Part shown: positions 8,359 to 17,932 of the stretch, piece by piece
Numbering within the stretch: position 1 is the first letter of the stretch
How the letters are laid out: each line of letters starts with the position of its first letter
Source of the DNA: V1-33 sp039795165
Lineage (GTDB): Bacteria; Verrucomicrobiota; Verrucomicrobiia; Verrucomicrobiales; V1-33
Reading direction: 5' to 3'
NCBI GenBank assembly: GCA_039795165.1
Contig: JBDKER010000005.1
Coordinates: forward strand, 97,493 to 161,492
DNA: 64,000 bases
Translations under genes and position numbers: made by a program
The notes under the pieces: model-generated
What the model was told of the DNA's origin: nothing
Databases searched by the model: none
What the model saw: the letters and a program-made list of their open reading frames with translations, nothing else

Positions 8359-9339
8359 ATGCGTCTGCTGTGTCTGCTGCTGCCATGGATTCTCGGAAGC
8401 TGCGGGCGTCCGGTGGTTCCTGTCGCTGCGGCGAAGACGAGCATTGATCCGGTGCCATGGAGTGGCTGGTCAGATGCCCTGCGGGTCTCCAATGGTTTGG
8501 TGGAGGCAATCGTGGTGCCGTCGGTCGGGAGAATCATGGAATTCCGCAGGGTGGGGGAAACCGGGGGACCGTTCTGGCACGAGGCCGCGCTGCATGGTCA
8601 GCCGGTGTCGCCAGATCCGGCCGAGTGGCGGAATTTCGGGGGAGACAAAACGTGGCCGGCTCCGCAGGAAGCCTGGCCACAGCATTGGCCGCGGGCGTGG
8701 CCTCCGCCGGTCATCTTCGATCAATCCGCGATGTCGGCAGTCATTGCCGGGGATTCCATGGTGCTGTCGTCGGCGCTCGATGAGGCGACCGGGTTGCGTT
8801 GTCGGAGGGAGATTTCGCTGACCGCCGGTCAGGCGGAAATGGTGGTGCGGACCGAGTATCAGAAGGTGTCGGGTGAACCAGTGGCGGTGAGTCCATGGGT
8901 CATTACGCAGCTGCACAATCCTCAGCTCATGGCGGCTCCGGTTCCGCAGGAATCCTCGCTGGGGAGCGCCTGGGTGGTGCTTTCCGGAAATCCCCGGGGA
9001 GTGGAACAGAAGGACGGCATGGTCACGTGGACGCGCCATCCGGCCGAGTCCGCCAAGATCGGCATGGACGGCAGCCGTCTCATCTGGGTGGGGGCGCGCG
9101 AGGTACTGGTCATCGATTCTGCCCGGCAGCCGGGTGCCGAGTATCCGGACAAGGGCACGAGCACGCAGTTCTATACGAATGCCGGGGCGCAGGATTATGT
9201 GGAACTGGAAACGCTCGGACCCCTCGTCACTCTGCGGCCCGGGGAATCGTGCGCCGCTGTGAACCGCTACCGCCTGCGGCCCCGGGAAACCGGGCGGACA
9301 CCAACGGAGGAAGCGGCGGCCTCCGCCGCACGGCCGTGA
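8359..9339 (+). CDS. DUF4380 lipoprotein (galactose mutarotase-like fold)
   Basis: A 326-residue protein with a lipoprotein signal, MRLLCLLLPWILGSC (lipobox Cys15). The mature part contains LRVSNGLVEAIVVPSVGRIM, FGGDKTWPAPQ and a late beta-sandwich with FYTNAGAQDYVELETLGPL. These features are seen in DUF4380 proteins, which resemble the sugar-binding aldose-epimerase fold. It is likely to be membrane-anchored in the periplasm, possibly acting on or binding a carbohydrate. The frame is open from 8317, but the lipobox places the start at the ATG at 8359. Catalytic activity is not shown by the sequence. Confidence 0.75.
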   Translation: MRLLCLLLPWILGSCGRPVVPVAAAKTSIDPVPWSGWSDALRVSNGLVEAIVVPSVGRIMEFRRVGETGGPFWHEAALHGQPVSPDPAEWRNFGGDKTWPAPQEAWPQHWPRAWPPPVIFDQSAMSAVIAGDSMVLSSALDEATGLRCRREISLTAGQAEMVVRTEYQKVSGEPVAVSPWVITQLHNPQLMAAPVPQESSLGSAWVVLSGNPRGVEQKDGMVTWTRHPAESAKIGMDGSRLIWVGAREVLVIDSARQPGAEYPDKGTSTQFYTNAGAQDYVELETLGPLVTLRPGESCAAVNRYRLRPRETGRTPTEEAAASAARP

Positions 9340-9401
9340 ACGCTCTGCACTCTTGCAGCGGATCCGGTTCTCGGCACAGCCTCTGAAACGCTTTTTCTCC
9401 C

Positions 9402-10505
9402 ATGGAACAAGGTTCTTTCGAACTTCCTCCGAAATCCCAGCGGCTGCGGCGGCGCGATCCACGGCCACCGGCCATGTCGCCGGGGGCGCGCATTCATGTG
9501 GGCGAACAGAGGGTCAGCGAAGTCACCTTCCGGGTCATGGATTATTCGCCCGCCGGAGTCCGCGAACTGCAGGCCGACACGGCCGGACAATGTGTCGATT
9601 TCGAAGGACGGGACAGTCCCACCTGGATCATGGTGACCGGGCTCCATGAGGTCGACAAGATCGGTGCCCTGCTCGAAGCGTACGGGATTCACCCGCTTGT
9701 GCAGGACGACATCCTGAACACGAATCAGCCTCCCAAAGTGGAGGATTTCGGATCGTACCTCTTTGTGACGGCGCGGCAGCTGACCCTTGCGCCGGAGGAG
9801 TGCGATGAGGATTTCGATGTGCAGCACTTTTCGGCGATTCTGACCGAGCGCGTCCTCATCACCTTCCATGAGGCTCCCAGTCCGGTCTTTGCGCCCGTTC
9901 TCACGAGGCTCAAGGAAGGCAAGGGACGGATCCGGAATCAGGGACCGGATTATCTGCTCTGGGCCCTCCTTGATGCGCTGCTCGATCATTATCTGCTGGC
10001 CCTCGATGCCATCGAGGAAGAAGTGGCGGAACTCGACGAGGAACTGACGCTGCCGGGGGCCGACATCGACCTCGGCGAGATTCATGGAGTGCGTGCCCGC
10101 ACGAATTTCCTGTACCGGATCGTGCGGCCCATGCGGGAAGTGGCGACGGTCCTTCAGCACAGCGACAGCGATCTTCTCTCGGACAGCCTTACGCCGTTTC
10201 TGCGCGATCTGTACGACCATTCATGGCACGCCATCGAAACGGCGGATCACCTGCGCGAGGCGGTCACTTCGATCCGGGAATTTCATCATGCTGTGCTCGG
10301 GCAGCGCATGAATGAAGTGATGAAGGTGCTGACGGCGATCAGCACGGTTTTTCTGCCGCTGACCTTTGTGGCGGGGGTGTACGGGATGAACTTCGAGAAT
10401 CAGCCCGAATTCCGCTGGAAATGGGGCTATGCGTTCGTGTGGGGCGTATTCGTGCTCATCACGCTGGCCCTGCTCTGGTATTTCCGGAGACGGCGCTGGC
10501 TGTGA
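9402..10505 (+). CDS. corA: Magnesium/cobalt transporter CorA
   Basis: A 367-residue protein with the CorA plan: a large cytoplasmic N-terminal domain (LVQDDILNTNQPPKVEDF), a long helix (about 200-300), and two C-terminal membrane helices. The first helix ends with the diagnostic YGMNFENQPEF loop (GMN motif, the Mg2+ selectivity filter), and the second ends in the basic tail YFRRRRWL. The protein forms a pentameric inner-membrane Mg2+ channel. It converges on the sulfatase gene with a 9-bp gap, where a short GGGG/CCCC inverted repeat lies. The first 25 residues are basic and poorly conserved, so a slightly later start is possible. Confidence 0.95.
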   Translation: MEQGSFELPPKSQRLRRRDPRPPAMSPGARIHVGEQRVSEVTFRVMDYSPAGVRELQADTAGQCVDFEGRDSPTWIMVTGLHEVDKIGALLEAYGIHPLVQDDILNTNQPPKVEDFGSYLFVTARQLTLAPEECDEDFDVQHFSAILTERVLITFHEAPSPVFAPVLTRLKEGKGRIRNQGPDYLLWALLDALLDHYLLALDAIEEEVAELDEELTLPGADIDLGEIHGVRARTNFLYRIVRPMREVATVLQHSDSDLLSDSLTPFLRDLYDHSWHAIETADHLREAVTSIREFHHAVLGQRMNEVMKVLTAISTVFLPLTFVAGVYGMNFENQPEFRWKWGYAFVWGVFVLITLALLWYFRRRRWL

Positions 10506-10514
10506 CGGGGCGAA

Positions 10515-11921
10515 TCATTCCCCGGCGGCGCGGCGGAAGCCGGGCGGACGGCTGCCGGCTTCATGAGCTGTGGGCATGCGGGCACCGGTGCGCTGTCGCC
10601 ATGCGTGGAGGGCGGTGCGGAGTTCCGTGGTCCGGCCCGGTTCGTCTGCGGCGAGGTTCCGTGTTTCGCCGGGGTCTTTTCCGAGGTGATAGAGTTCGGT
10701 GCGATGGTCCTCGAGGAATTCAAGGAGCTTCCATGGTCCCTGCTGGACGGTGCTTACCGGGGTGGTGCGCCACGAGTTTTCGCCTGCTCCGAGGTACCCT
10801 GGAAAGTGCTGGAAAATGGGCGGACGGTCCGTGGTAGCGGGCTTGCGGAAGACAGGCACAAGGCTTGTCCCGTCGAGGGTCTGACCGGGTGGCTGGGCCG
10901 ACGCGATTTCAAGGAGGGTAGGAAAGAGGTCGACATGGATGCCCGGGGCATCCGAGGTGGTTCCTGCGGGAATGGTGCCCGGCCAGCGCACGATGAAGGG
11001 CACGCGGGTACCGCCTTCGTAGAGACTGCCCTTACCACTGCGGAGCGGGGCATTGTCCGTGATGTCGCCGGCTTTGCGCAGGCCTTCGCGGCGGTAGCCA
11101 CCGACTCCGCCATTGTCGCTCGAGAAAATGACGACCGTACGTTCCGTCAGGCCTAGCTCCGCGAGCGTCTGGACCACGCGGCCCACGCTTTCATCGATGC
11201 TGGCAATCATGGCCGCATAAACGGGGTCGTGATGCCCGCCAGCCGCCACCCTGCGGCGGAAATGCTCAATCAGTTCCGGTTTGGCCTCGTGCGGCGAATG
11301 CACACCGAAGTGTGGCAGGTAAAGGAAAAATGGCTTCTCCCGGTGGCGGTGGATGAAGTCGACGGCCTTGTCCGTCAGGAAATCCGCGAGGTACTGGCCT
11401 TCGGGAACCTGCGATGGAGGATTCGTGCGGAATCCGAAATGCCGTCCCATGGTCACGAGGGCTTCGTCGAAGCCGCGCTTGGCGGGATGATGCCCTCCGG
11501 ATTCGCCAAGATGCCATTTGCCGAACATGCCGGTGGCATAGCCCGACTTCTGGAGCGCCTCGGCCACCGTGGTGCGGTCGAGCGGAAGTTCCGTGACATT
11601 GTCCACTGGCCGCAGGCTGCGCCGCCACCATGGAAAGCGGTCGATGCTGCCGACCGTGTAAACTCCCGTGCGCGGGCTGTACTGACCCGACATCAGGGCG
11701 GCGCGGGTTGGCTGGCAGTTCTGGCAGGCATGGAACTGCGTCAGGCGCAGGCCCTCGGAGGCGAGGCGGTCGATGTGCGGCGTTTCGTAGAATCGGCTTC
11801 CCTGGCAGCCGAGGTCCGTCCAGCCGAGGTCGTCTGCCAGCATGAAGACCACGTTGGGCGGGGTGGCCATGGCGGATTGCCAGAGCAGCAGGGCGGCGAG
11901 GAACACGGGGAAACGCGGCAT
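10515..11921 (-). CDS. Type I arylsulfatase (formylglycine-dependent)
   Basis: A 468-residue exported sulfatase. The signal peptide (1-19) is followed by PNVVFMLADDLGWTDLGCQG, with the metal-binding Asp pair at 30-31. The active-site motif is CQPTRAALMSGQYSPRTGVY, with Cys69 in a CxPxR context, so Cys69 should be oxidised to formylglycine by a maturase encoded elsewhere. Later motifs GKWHLGE, FSSDNGG and the C-terminal TELYHLGKDPGETRNLA are typical of arylsulfatase A-like enzymes. It would remove sulfate from exported or periplasmic polysaccharide substrates, a common trait of Verrucomicrobia. The frame is open 28 codons upstream, but the signal peptide fixes the start at 11921. Confidence 0.93.
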   Translation of the reverse strand: MPRFPVFLAALLLWQSAMATPPNVVFMLADDLGWTDLGCQGSRFYETPHIDRLASEGLRLTQFHACQNCQPTRAALMSGQYSPRTGVYTVGSIDRFPWWRRSLRPVDNVTELPLDRTTVAEALQKSGYATGMFGKWHLGESGGHHPAKRGFDEALVTMGRHFGFRTNPPSQVPEGQYLADFLTDKAVDFIHRHREKPFFLYLPHFGVHSPHEAKPELIEHFRRRVAAGGHHDPVYAAMIASIDESVGRVVQTLAELGLTERTVVIFSSDNGGVGGYRREGLRKAGDITDNAPLRSGKGSLYEGGTRVPFIVRWPGTIPAGTTSDAPGIHVDLFPTLLEIASAQPPGQTLDGTSLVPVFRKPATTDRPPIFQHFPGYLGAGENSWRTTPVSTVQQGPWKLLEFLEDHRTELYHLGKDPGETRNLAADEPGRTTELRTALHAWRQRTGARMPTAHEAGSRPPGFRRAAGE

Positions 11922-12008
11922 GCCTTCCCATACTCCGGGCGCTGGCCCGCCGGGAAGGCCACATTCGCGGGATTTGCGGCTCCCCATTCCGTCAGGGGAT
12001 GGCAACGC

Positions 12009-12036
12009 TTGACGCCCGGGGAGCGTTCTCTAAGGG
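12009..12036 (+). promoter_or_regulatory. Putative sigma-70 promoter of sucC
   Basis: TTGACG at 12009-12014, a 16-bp spacer and TAAGGG at 12031-12036 lie 40 bp upstream of the sucC start. The -35 match is five of six and the -10 match is weak. Confidence 0.4.
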
Positions 12037-12075
12037 TCATCGGCGCGTCCGCCGCTCAACCCTTCCCATTCATCC

Positions 12076-13260
12076 ATGAACATCCACGAGTATCAGGCCA
12101 AGGAACTTTTCGTCAAATTCGGTGTCCCCACTCCGGGAGGGATCATGGCAGCAACACCCGAGGAAGCGAAGGCAGCCGCCGAGAAACTGACGGGCGGCCT
12201 CGTGGTCAAAGCGCAGATCCATGCCGGCGGCCGCGGCAAGGGAACCTTCCAGAATGGCTTCAAAGGCGGGGTCCACCTCGCGGAAACTCCCGAACGCGCT
12301 GCTGAACTGGCTTCCCAGATGCTCGGTCAGGTCCTCGTGACCCATCAGACCGGCCCCGAAGGCAAACTGGTCAGCAAGGTGCTCATCGCGCAGTCGGTCG
12401 ACATCAAAAAGGAATACTACCTCGCCATCCTCCTCGACCGAGCCGAAAAGTGCCCGGTCATCGTGGCCAGCGCGGAAGGCGGCGTGAACATCGAGGAAGT
12501 CGCGGAATCGCATCCCGAAGCCATCATCCGGACACACGTCCATCCGGCCCTCGGCCTGCAGTCGTTCCAGACCCGCAAGATTGCCCGTCAGATCGGCCTC
12601 GGCGGCGACAAACTGCGCGCCTTCGAAAAACTCCTCACGGCACTCTACCGTCTCTTCATCGAATGCGATTGTTCGATGGTCGAGGTCAATCCTCTGGTGG
12701 AGACGACCGACGGACAGATTCTGGCGCTCGATGCCAAATTCAATTTCGACGACAATGCGCTCTACCGTCAGAAGGAAGTGGCGGCCATGCGCGACACGAC
12801 GGAGGAAGATCCGCGCGAAGTCGACGCCAGCGCATTCAATCTGAACTACATCGGGCTCGATGGGGACATTGCCTGCATGGTCAATGGAGCGGGTCTCGCG
12901 ATGGCGACCATGGACATCATCAAGCTGCACGGCGGAGAACCCGCCAACTTCCTCGACGTGGGCGGTGGAGCCAACGAGGAACAGGTCAAGCAGGCCTTCC
13001 GGATTCTGCTGTCCGACCCGAAGGTGAAGGCGATCCTCGTGAACATTTTCGGCGGCATCATGCGCTGCGATGTCATTGCCCAGGGCATCATCAATGCCGC
13101 CCGCGAAATGAAGCTGGAAGTTCCCCTCGTGGTGCGGCTCGAAGGCACCAATGTGGAACAGGGACGCGAATTGCTCGGAGCCAGCGGGCTCAAACTGACC
13201 GCCGCGACCGACCTCACGGACGCCGCCCAGAAGGTCGTGGCCGCCGCGCAGGCTGCCTGA
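12076..13260 (+). CDS. sucC: Succinyl-CoA synthetase (ADP-forming) beta subunit
   Basis: A 394-residue protein starting MNIHEYQAKELFVKFGVPTP, with the ATP-grasp segments VVKAQIHAGGRGKGTF, CSMVEVNPLVET and DAKFNFDDNALYR, and the C-terminal ligase domain VNIFGGIMRCDVIAQGI, RLEGTNVEQGRELL. It is full length for SucC, which pairs with SucD to make ATP from succinyl-CoA in the TCA cycle. The gene has its own promoter-like sequence and a strong terminator. The usual partner sucD is not adjacent; a PVC-type cytochrome gene follows instead. The start is preceded by CATCC, not by a Shine-Dalgarno sequence. Confidence 0.97.
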   Translation: MNIHEYQAKELFVKFGVPTPGGIMAATPEEAKAAAEKLTGGLVVKAQIHAGGRGKGTFQNGFKGGVHLAETPERAAELASQMLGQVLVTHQTGPEGKLVSKVLIAQSVDIKKEYYLAILLDRAEKCPVIVASAEGGVNIEEVAESHPEAIIRTHVHPALGLQSFQTRKIARQIGLGGDKLRAFEKLLTALYRLFIECDCSMVEVNPLVETTDGQILALDAKFNFDDNALYRQKEVAAMRDTTEEDPREVDASAFNLNYIGLDGDIACMVNGAGLAMATMDIIKLHGGEPANFLDVGGGANEEQVKQAFRILLSDPKVKAILVNIFGGIMRCDVIAQGIINAAREMKLEVPLVVRLEGTNVEQGRELLGASGLKLTAATDLTDAAQKVVAAAQAA

Positions 13261-13291
13261 GTTTCCTTGCTGCGGAATCGGATCTTCAAGG

Positions 13292-13335
13292 AAACCGCCT
13301 CCGGTGGCTGTGGCTGCCGGGGGCGGTTTTGTTTT
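13292..13335 (+). terminator. Rho-independent terminator of sucC
   Basis: A 13-bp stem with one mismatch (13292-13304 with 13317-13329) and a 12-nt loop is followed by TTGTTTTCC. It starts 32 bp after the sucC stop. Confidence 0.75.
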
Positions 13336-13432
13336 CCGTGTCGGTGCGGCTGCGCGGGCGCGGTGATAGTTGGGGCCTGCGCGAGGCGTTGCTTGCCATC
13401 CGTCCGCGATTTCATTATTCCGGCACATTCCG

Positions 13433-16400
13433 ATGAACAAACACTGCATTCCCCCGCTGTTCCGTCTGCTTCCGCTTTCGGTTCTTGTGGCATCCGCCGA
13501 TGCCCGCCCGCTCTGGATCTGGGCTCCCCCGAAAGTGGAGCCGAATCAGTCAATCTGGGTCCGCAAAACATTCCAGCTCGATGGCCCGCTCAAGGGGGCA
13601 CGTGTCTCGGTTTCTGCCGACAACACATGGGAACTCTGGATCAATGGAGAATTCGCAGGCCGCGGCAATGAATGGTCGGCTCCCAAACGGGTGAATGCCG
13701 AGAAATTCCTCAAGCCCGGCGCCAACGTCATCGCCATCAAGGCCGGCAATGACAACAGCACCGCAGCCGGACTGGTGGCCCGCGTTGAGCGGGGCAAACA
13801 GGTCCTGCTGGAATCGGATGCCTCATGGAAAGTGACCGCGCAGGACCCGGGCGGTGGCTGGGAGAAGCCAGAAACATCCGATGCCTCATGGGCGGCCGCC
13901 ATGGAAGTGGCCAAGCTCGGTGACGCCCCGTGGGGTGATGTCTTCGCTGGTGGTGCCCGCGGTGGATCGGGCGGCAGCCTTCTGCCCGCCGAGGAAGTCA
14001 AGGTACTCCCTGGCTTCAAGGCGGAATTGATCTACAGCGTGCCCAAGGGGGATCAGGGATCGTGGGTCAGCATGACCGTCGATGACAAGGGACGGCTCAT
14101 TACGGGCGATCAGGGCGGCGGTCTCTACCGGGTCACGCTCAAGGATGGCGCGGAACCGGAGGTCGAACCGCTCGGCACCAAGGCGGGTCACGCGCAGGGC
14201 CTTCTTCACATCAACGGTGCGCTCTACGTGGTCACCAACGGCCCCGGCCCCGGATTGTACCGGCTCCGTGATACGGATGGCGACGACAAGTACGACGAAG
14301 AAACCCTCCTGCGCCCCATCGAAGGAGGTGGCGAACACGGACCGCACGCGGTCATTGCCGCACCCGACCGGAAATCGATCTACGTGATCGGTGGAAACCA
14401 CACCAAGACGCCGGATCCGGAAAAGAGCCGCGTCCCGCGCCTCTGGCAGGAAGATCATCTGGTGCCCCGCATGTGGGACGCCAACGGCCATGCCCAGGGC
14501 ATTCTCGCCCCCGGTGGCTGGATCTGCCGCACGGATTTCGATGGCAAGGAATGGGAACTCATCTCCATGGGCTACCGGAATCAGTACGACGTTGCCTTCA
14601 ATGCGACCGGTGACCTCTTCACCTATGACGCCGACATGGAATGGGATGTCGGCACCCCATGGTACCGTCCGACGCGCATCTGCCAGGCCATGCCAGGCAG
14701 TGAATTCGGCTGGCGTTCCGGCTCCGGCAAGTGGCCGGTGTATTATCCGGACAGTTTGCCTCCGGTCACGGACATCGGTCCTGGCAGCCCCACGGGCGTG
14801 GAAGCGGGACTTGGTGCCAAGTTCCCCGCCAAGTATCAGCATGCGATCTATGCGGCCGACTGGACCTTCGGTACCATGTACGCGATTCACCTGACTCCCG
14901 ACGGAGCCTCGTGGAAGGGCGTGAAGGAGGAATTCGTTTCGGGCAAACCACTGCCTCTCACCGACCTTGTCATCCATCCGAAGGACGGTGCCATGTACTT
15001 CCTCGTGGGTGGCCGCGGCACGCAGTCGGGCCTCTACCGCGTAACTTATACGGGCAGCGAATCCACAGCTCCCGCCCCCGCTCCGGAACTGACTCCGGAA
15101 ATGAAACTGCGCCGGGAACTGGAATCCCTGCAGTTGGCAGGACCGTCGGCGGCCGCGCTCGACAAGGCATGGGCGCAGCTAGGCCATGCCGACCGCTGGA
15201 TCCGCTTTGCCGCACGCACGGCGGTGGAATTCCAGCCAGCGGCCACATGGGCTCAGCGGGCGCTCGATGAGAAGAATCCTGCGGCGGCCACTCAGGCCCT
15301 GCTCGCGCTCAGCCGTGCGGCTGCGAAGGAACACCAGGCGGCCATTCTCGCGGCCCTCGGACGGATCGACTCTGCAGCGCTCTCCGAACCGGCGAAGCTC
15401 GACCTCATCCGGACGTACGCGGTTTGTCTGGTGCGGGGCGGCATGCCTGACGAGGCGGCCCGCGCGGCGATCCGTGAGCGTTTCGAACCTCAGTTCCCGG
15501 CAGCCAGCGACGCCCTCAATAAGGAATTGTGCGACCTGCTCTGCGCCGTGGGCAGCCCGGGCGTAGTGTCCCGCGCCATCCAGTTGCTGACGACCGCCCG
15601 CGATGATGCCAACCAGATTGCCGAGGAACAGCTCATTGCCCGCAACGATGGCTATGCCAAGGGCGTGCGCGACGCGATGGCTTCGCGTCCGAACCGCCAG
15701 CAGATCGCCTACGCCTATGCACTGCGCATCGCGAAGGAAGGCTGGACGCCGGAACTGCGCCGCCAGTACTTCCGCTGGTTCAATGGAGCCCGCAAATTCC
15801 AGGGCGGCAACAGCCTGCGCGGCTTCATCGAAATGATCCGCAAGGACGCGCTCGCCAACGTGCCCGCCGAAATGAAGGCGGAACTCGAAGGCCTCTCGGA
15901 GGAACTCAATGCCGTTCCCGCCGATCTGCCCCGCCCGCAGGGGCCGGGACGCGCGTGGACCATCGACGAAGTCATGGCCCTCACCGCCAATGGCCTCAAG
16001 GGCCGCAGCTACGAGAACGGCGCGAAAATGTTCAAGGCTGTCCTCTGCGCCAACTGCCATCAGTTCGGCACCGAAGGCCGCGGCGGCATCGGACCCGATG
16101 TCACCGGGGCCGGCAACCGCTACACCATGCGCGACCTCCTCGAGAACATCATGGAACCAAGCAAGGTCATCTCGGATCAGTACGAATCCACCCTCATCGA
16201 GAAAAAGGATGGATCGTCCGTGGTCGGCCGCGTGCTCCAGGACGCCGATGGCAAGGTCAAGGTCGCCGAGAATCCACTCGCACCGGATTCCCTCACGGAA
16301 ATTCCCGCAGCCGACATCAAGGCACGCAGCAAATTCCCCGTGAGCGCCATGCCACCCGCTCTTCTCAATTCGCTCAACGAAAATGAGGTCCTCGACCTCA

Positions 16401-16453
16401 TCGCCTACCTGCTGAGCGGCGGGAACAAGGACGACAAGGCCTTCCGGAACTAA
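13433..16453 (+). CDS. PVC-type membrane-bound dehydrogenase/haem-binding protein with C-terminal cytochrome c
   Basis: A 1006-residue exported protein. After a signal peptide (1-22) comes a beta-sandwich segment (ARPLWIWAPPKVEPNQSIWV, about 23-165), then a beta-propeller resembling glucose/sorbosone dehydrogenases (LPGFKAELIYSVPKGDQGSW to about residue 550). An alpha-helical repeat region (550-850) follows. A cytochrome c domain near residue 870 has the haem site CANCH, followed by GTEGRGGIGPDVTGAGNRY and SGGNKDDKAFRN at the end. This arrangement is common and lineage-specific in the PVC group and probably oxidises sugars or similar substrates in the periplasm. The frame is open 21 codons upstream, but the signal peptide fixes the ATG at 13433. 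Confidence 0.88.
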   Translation: MNKHCIPPLFRLLPLSVLVASADARPLWIWAPPKVEPNQSIWVRKTFQLDGPLKGARVSVSADNTWELWINGEFAGRGNEWSAPKRVNAEKFLKPGANVIAIKAGNDNSTAAGLVARVERGKQVLLESDASWKVTAQDPGGGWEKPETSDASWAAAMEVAKLGDAPWGDVFAGGARGGSGGSLLPAEEVKVLPGFKAELIYSVPKGDQGSWVSMTVDDKGRLITGDQGGGLYRVTLKDGAEPEVEPLGTKAGHAQGLLHINGALYVVTNGPGPGLYRLRDTDGDDKYDEETLLRPIEGGGEHGPHAVIAAPDRKSIYVIGGNHTKTPDPEKSRVPRLWQEDHLVPRMWDANGHAQGILAPGGWICRTDFDGKEWELISMGYRNQYDVAFNATGDLFTYDADMEWDVGTPWYRPTRICQAMPGSEFGWRSGSGKWPVYYPDSLPPVTDIGPGSPTGVEAGLGAKFPAKYQHAIYAADWTFGTMYAIHLTPDGASWKGVKEEFVSGKPLPLTDLVIHPKDGAMYFLVGGRGTQSGLYRVTYTGSESTAPAPAPELTPEMKLRRELESLQLAGPSAAALDKAWAQLGHADRWIRFAARTAVEFQPAATWAQRALDEKNPAAATQALLALSRAAAKEHQAAILAALGRIDSAALSEPAKLDLIRTYAVCLVRGGMPDEAARAAIRERFEPQFPAASDALNKELCDLLCAVGSPGVVSRAIQLLTTARDDANQIAEEQLIARNDGYAKGVRDAMASRPNRQQIAYAYALRIAKEGWTPELRRQYFRWFNGARKFQGGNSLRGFIEMIRKDALANVPAEMKAELEGLSEELNAVPADLPRPQGPGRAWTIDEVMALTANGLKGRSYENGAKMFKAVLCANCHQFGTEGRGGIGPDVTGAGNRYTMRDLLENIMEPSKVISDQYESTLIEKKDGSSVVGRVLQDADGKVKVAENPLAPDSLTEIPAADIKARSKFPVSAMPPALLNSLNENEVLDLIAYLLSGGNKDDKAFRN

Positions 16454-16492
16454 GCGTCCCTCCGGAGGATTCCTCCGCAGCAGAAAATACCG

Positions 16493-16530
16493 CGGGGCTG
16501 CCGTCTTCACCGATGGCAGCCCCGTTTGCT
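16493..16530 (+). terminator. Terminator after the PVC-type cytochrome gene
   Basis: A perfect 10-bp stem, CGGGGCTGCC at 16493-16502 with GGCAGCCCCG at 16515-16524, has a 12-nt loop and is followed by TTT. The T-tract is short. Confidence 0.55.
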
Positions 16531-16564
16531 TTGGCGCGGAGCACGGCCACCGCCGATCCGGATC

Positions 16565-17890
16565 TCAGTGCCCGCTGAAGGATGCATCGAGGGGAAGTCC
16601 GCCGCTCAACGAAGCCGCCTCGGGAATTGCAAAGCCGTACAGCAGGCCATGCCCGTCCGGATAGTTTTCGCCGGGCTTCCCGGCGTGCGCGGCCAGCCCG
16701 AAGAGCCGCGAACCGACAAGGACCGGAGTGCGCATGGGGGTCGCTCCATTGGTGCCGCCATCGAACACATGAAGAACCTGCATGGTCTTCGATTTCAGAT
16801 CGATGGCGTACAGGGTGCCCGGGCGGTTGCCGCCGCGCTGATTGTTTCCGTGGGTGGATCCGTACAGAAAACGGCCGTCGGATGAGAACACCACACTGCC
16901 ATTTGGCTTGGATCCCCCGCGCTGACCGCAGCCGCTGAAGCTGATGACGGTTTCGAAGCGGCTGCCGTCCGGCTGAATGCGGAAGACGGATCCATGTTCC
17001 TCCGGATTGCTGAACGTCCCGTGCGTTGTCCCGTAGAGCCAGCCATCAGGCGACGCCGCAAGGCAATCGTAGGGATGCCCGTCGCCGGCTGCAAAGCGAT
17101 GGAGCACCTTGAACTCCGAGCCATCAGGCCGGAGCCGGAAAATGGCTCCGTGCGCGTCGGGTTCCTTGCGTTCGTAATCCGAAGTCATCCCGTAGACCCA
17201 GCCATCGTGAAAGAGCAGGCTGCCGCTCGGGTGGAATCCGGCTTCGCCCCCGAGTTCCGCCAGCATTTCCGTTTTTCCGGAATCGAGATCGTGACAGTAG
17301 ACGCAGCCGGCGAAGCCATTGCGGACCCCGCCATGAAACGCGGTGCCGATGAGTTGACGGCTGACGAGGATAGGGCCGTTCTTGGGCGAACCTCCCGCGG
17401 GATCGCCGTTTTTGAAATGGTGGAGCACCCTGAAGCCGGATCCATCGTGCCCAATGGCATAGAGCGTTCCATTGCCATGCATTCCTCCGCCCGTAGTGAT
17501 GCCATGGATGCGGTCGCCTCCGTCGCAGAGCCTTCCGAAGGGCCCGGTGCCGTCGGCTTGCCGGAATTGATGGAGCACGGTGAGCGACCCACCGGGCGTG
17601 ACCCGGAAGAGTGATCCTCCGCCGTGTTCCCCCATCTCGGATCCCGCCCCGTAGAGGTTTCCGCCCGATGCGAGGACGTCTCCAAAGGGACGCGAGCCGT
17701 CCGCGCCATTCAGGGCCACGACGGCGCTGAATCCGGTGGCCGCCACCGGTTCCGATGCATTCCCAGCCCGTTCCCAGCGCTGAGGTGCCGCCTCACGCGG
17801 GGGCCCCGCTCCCTGCAGAGGTGCCTCGGGATTCCCGCAGGAATTGAACAGCATCACGGAAACAAGCAGCGAAGAATTCCGGAGGTTCAT
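16565..17890 (-). CDS. GloVer-type repeat lipoprotein
   Basis: A 441-residue protein with a lipoprotein signal ending LFNSC (Cys18). The mature part is a series of about eight 45-residue repeats of the form GSLFRVTPGGSLTVLHQF ... GGDRIHGITTGGG ... NGTLYAIGHDGSGFRVLHHF. This is the GloVer choice-of-anchor tandem repeat, probably folding as a beta-propeller on the cell surface or in the periplasm. The ligand is unknown. It is the last gene of a minus-strand run, 42 bp after the esterase gene. Confidence 0.8.
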   Translation of the reverse strand: MNLRNSSLLVSVMLFNSCGNPEAPLQGAGPPREAAPQRWERAGNASEPVAATGFSAVVALNGADGSRPFGDVLASGGNLYGAGSEMGEHGGGSLFRVTPGGSLTVLHQFRQADGTGPFGRLCDGGDRIHGITTGGGMHGNGTLYAIGHDGSGFRVLHHFKNGDPAGGSPKNGPILVSRQLIGTAFHGGVRNGFAGCVYCHDLDSGKTEMLAELGGEAGFHPSGSLLFHDGWVYGMTSDYERKEPDAHGAIFRLRPDGSEFKVLHRFAAGDGHPYDCLAASPDGWLYGTTHGTFSNPEEHGSVFRIQPDGSRFETVISFSGCGQRGGSKPNGSVVFSSDGRFLYGSTHGNNQRGGNRPGTLYAIDLKSKTMQVLHVFDGGTNGATPMRTPVLVGSRLFGLAAHAGKPGENYPDGHGLLYGFAIPEAASLSGGLPLDASFSGH

Positions 17891-17932
17891 GGCACATGGT
17901 GGGAGTGGTCAGAGGATCAGTAAGACAAAGAT

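Noticed and set aside
12070..13449. 459-aa minus-strand frame opposite sucC
   Set aside because: It is a shadow of the GC-rich sucC gene, which has full homology on the plus strand.
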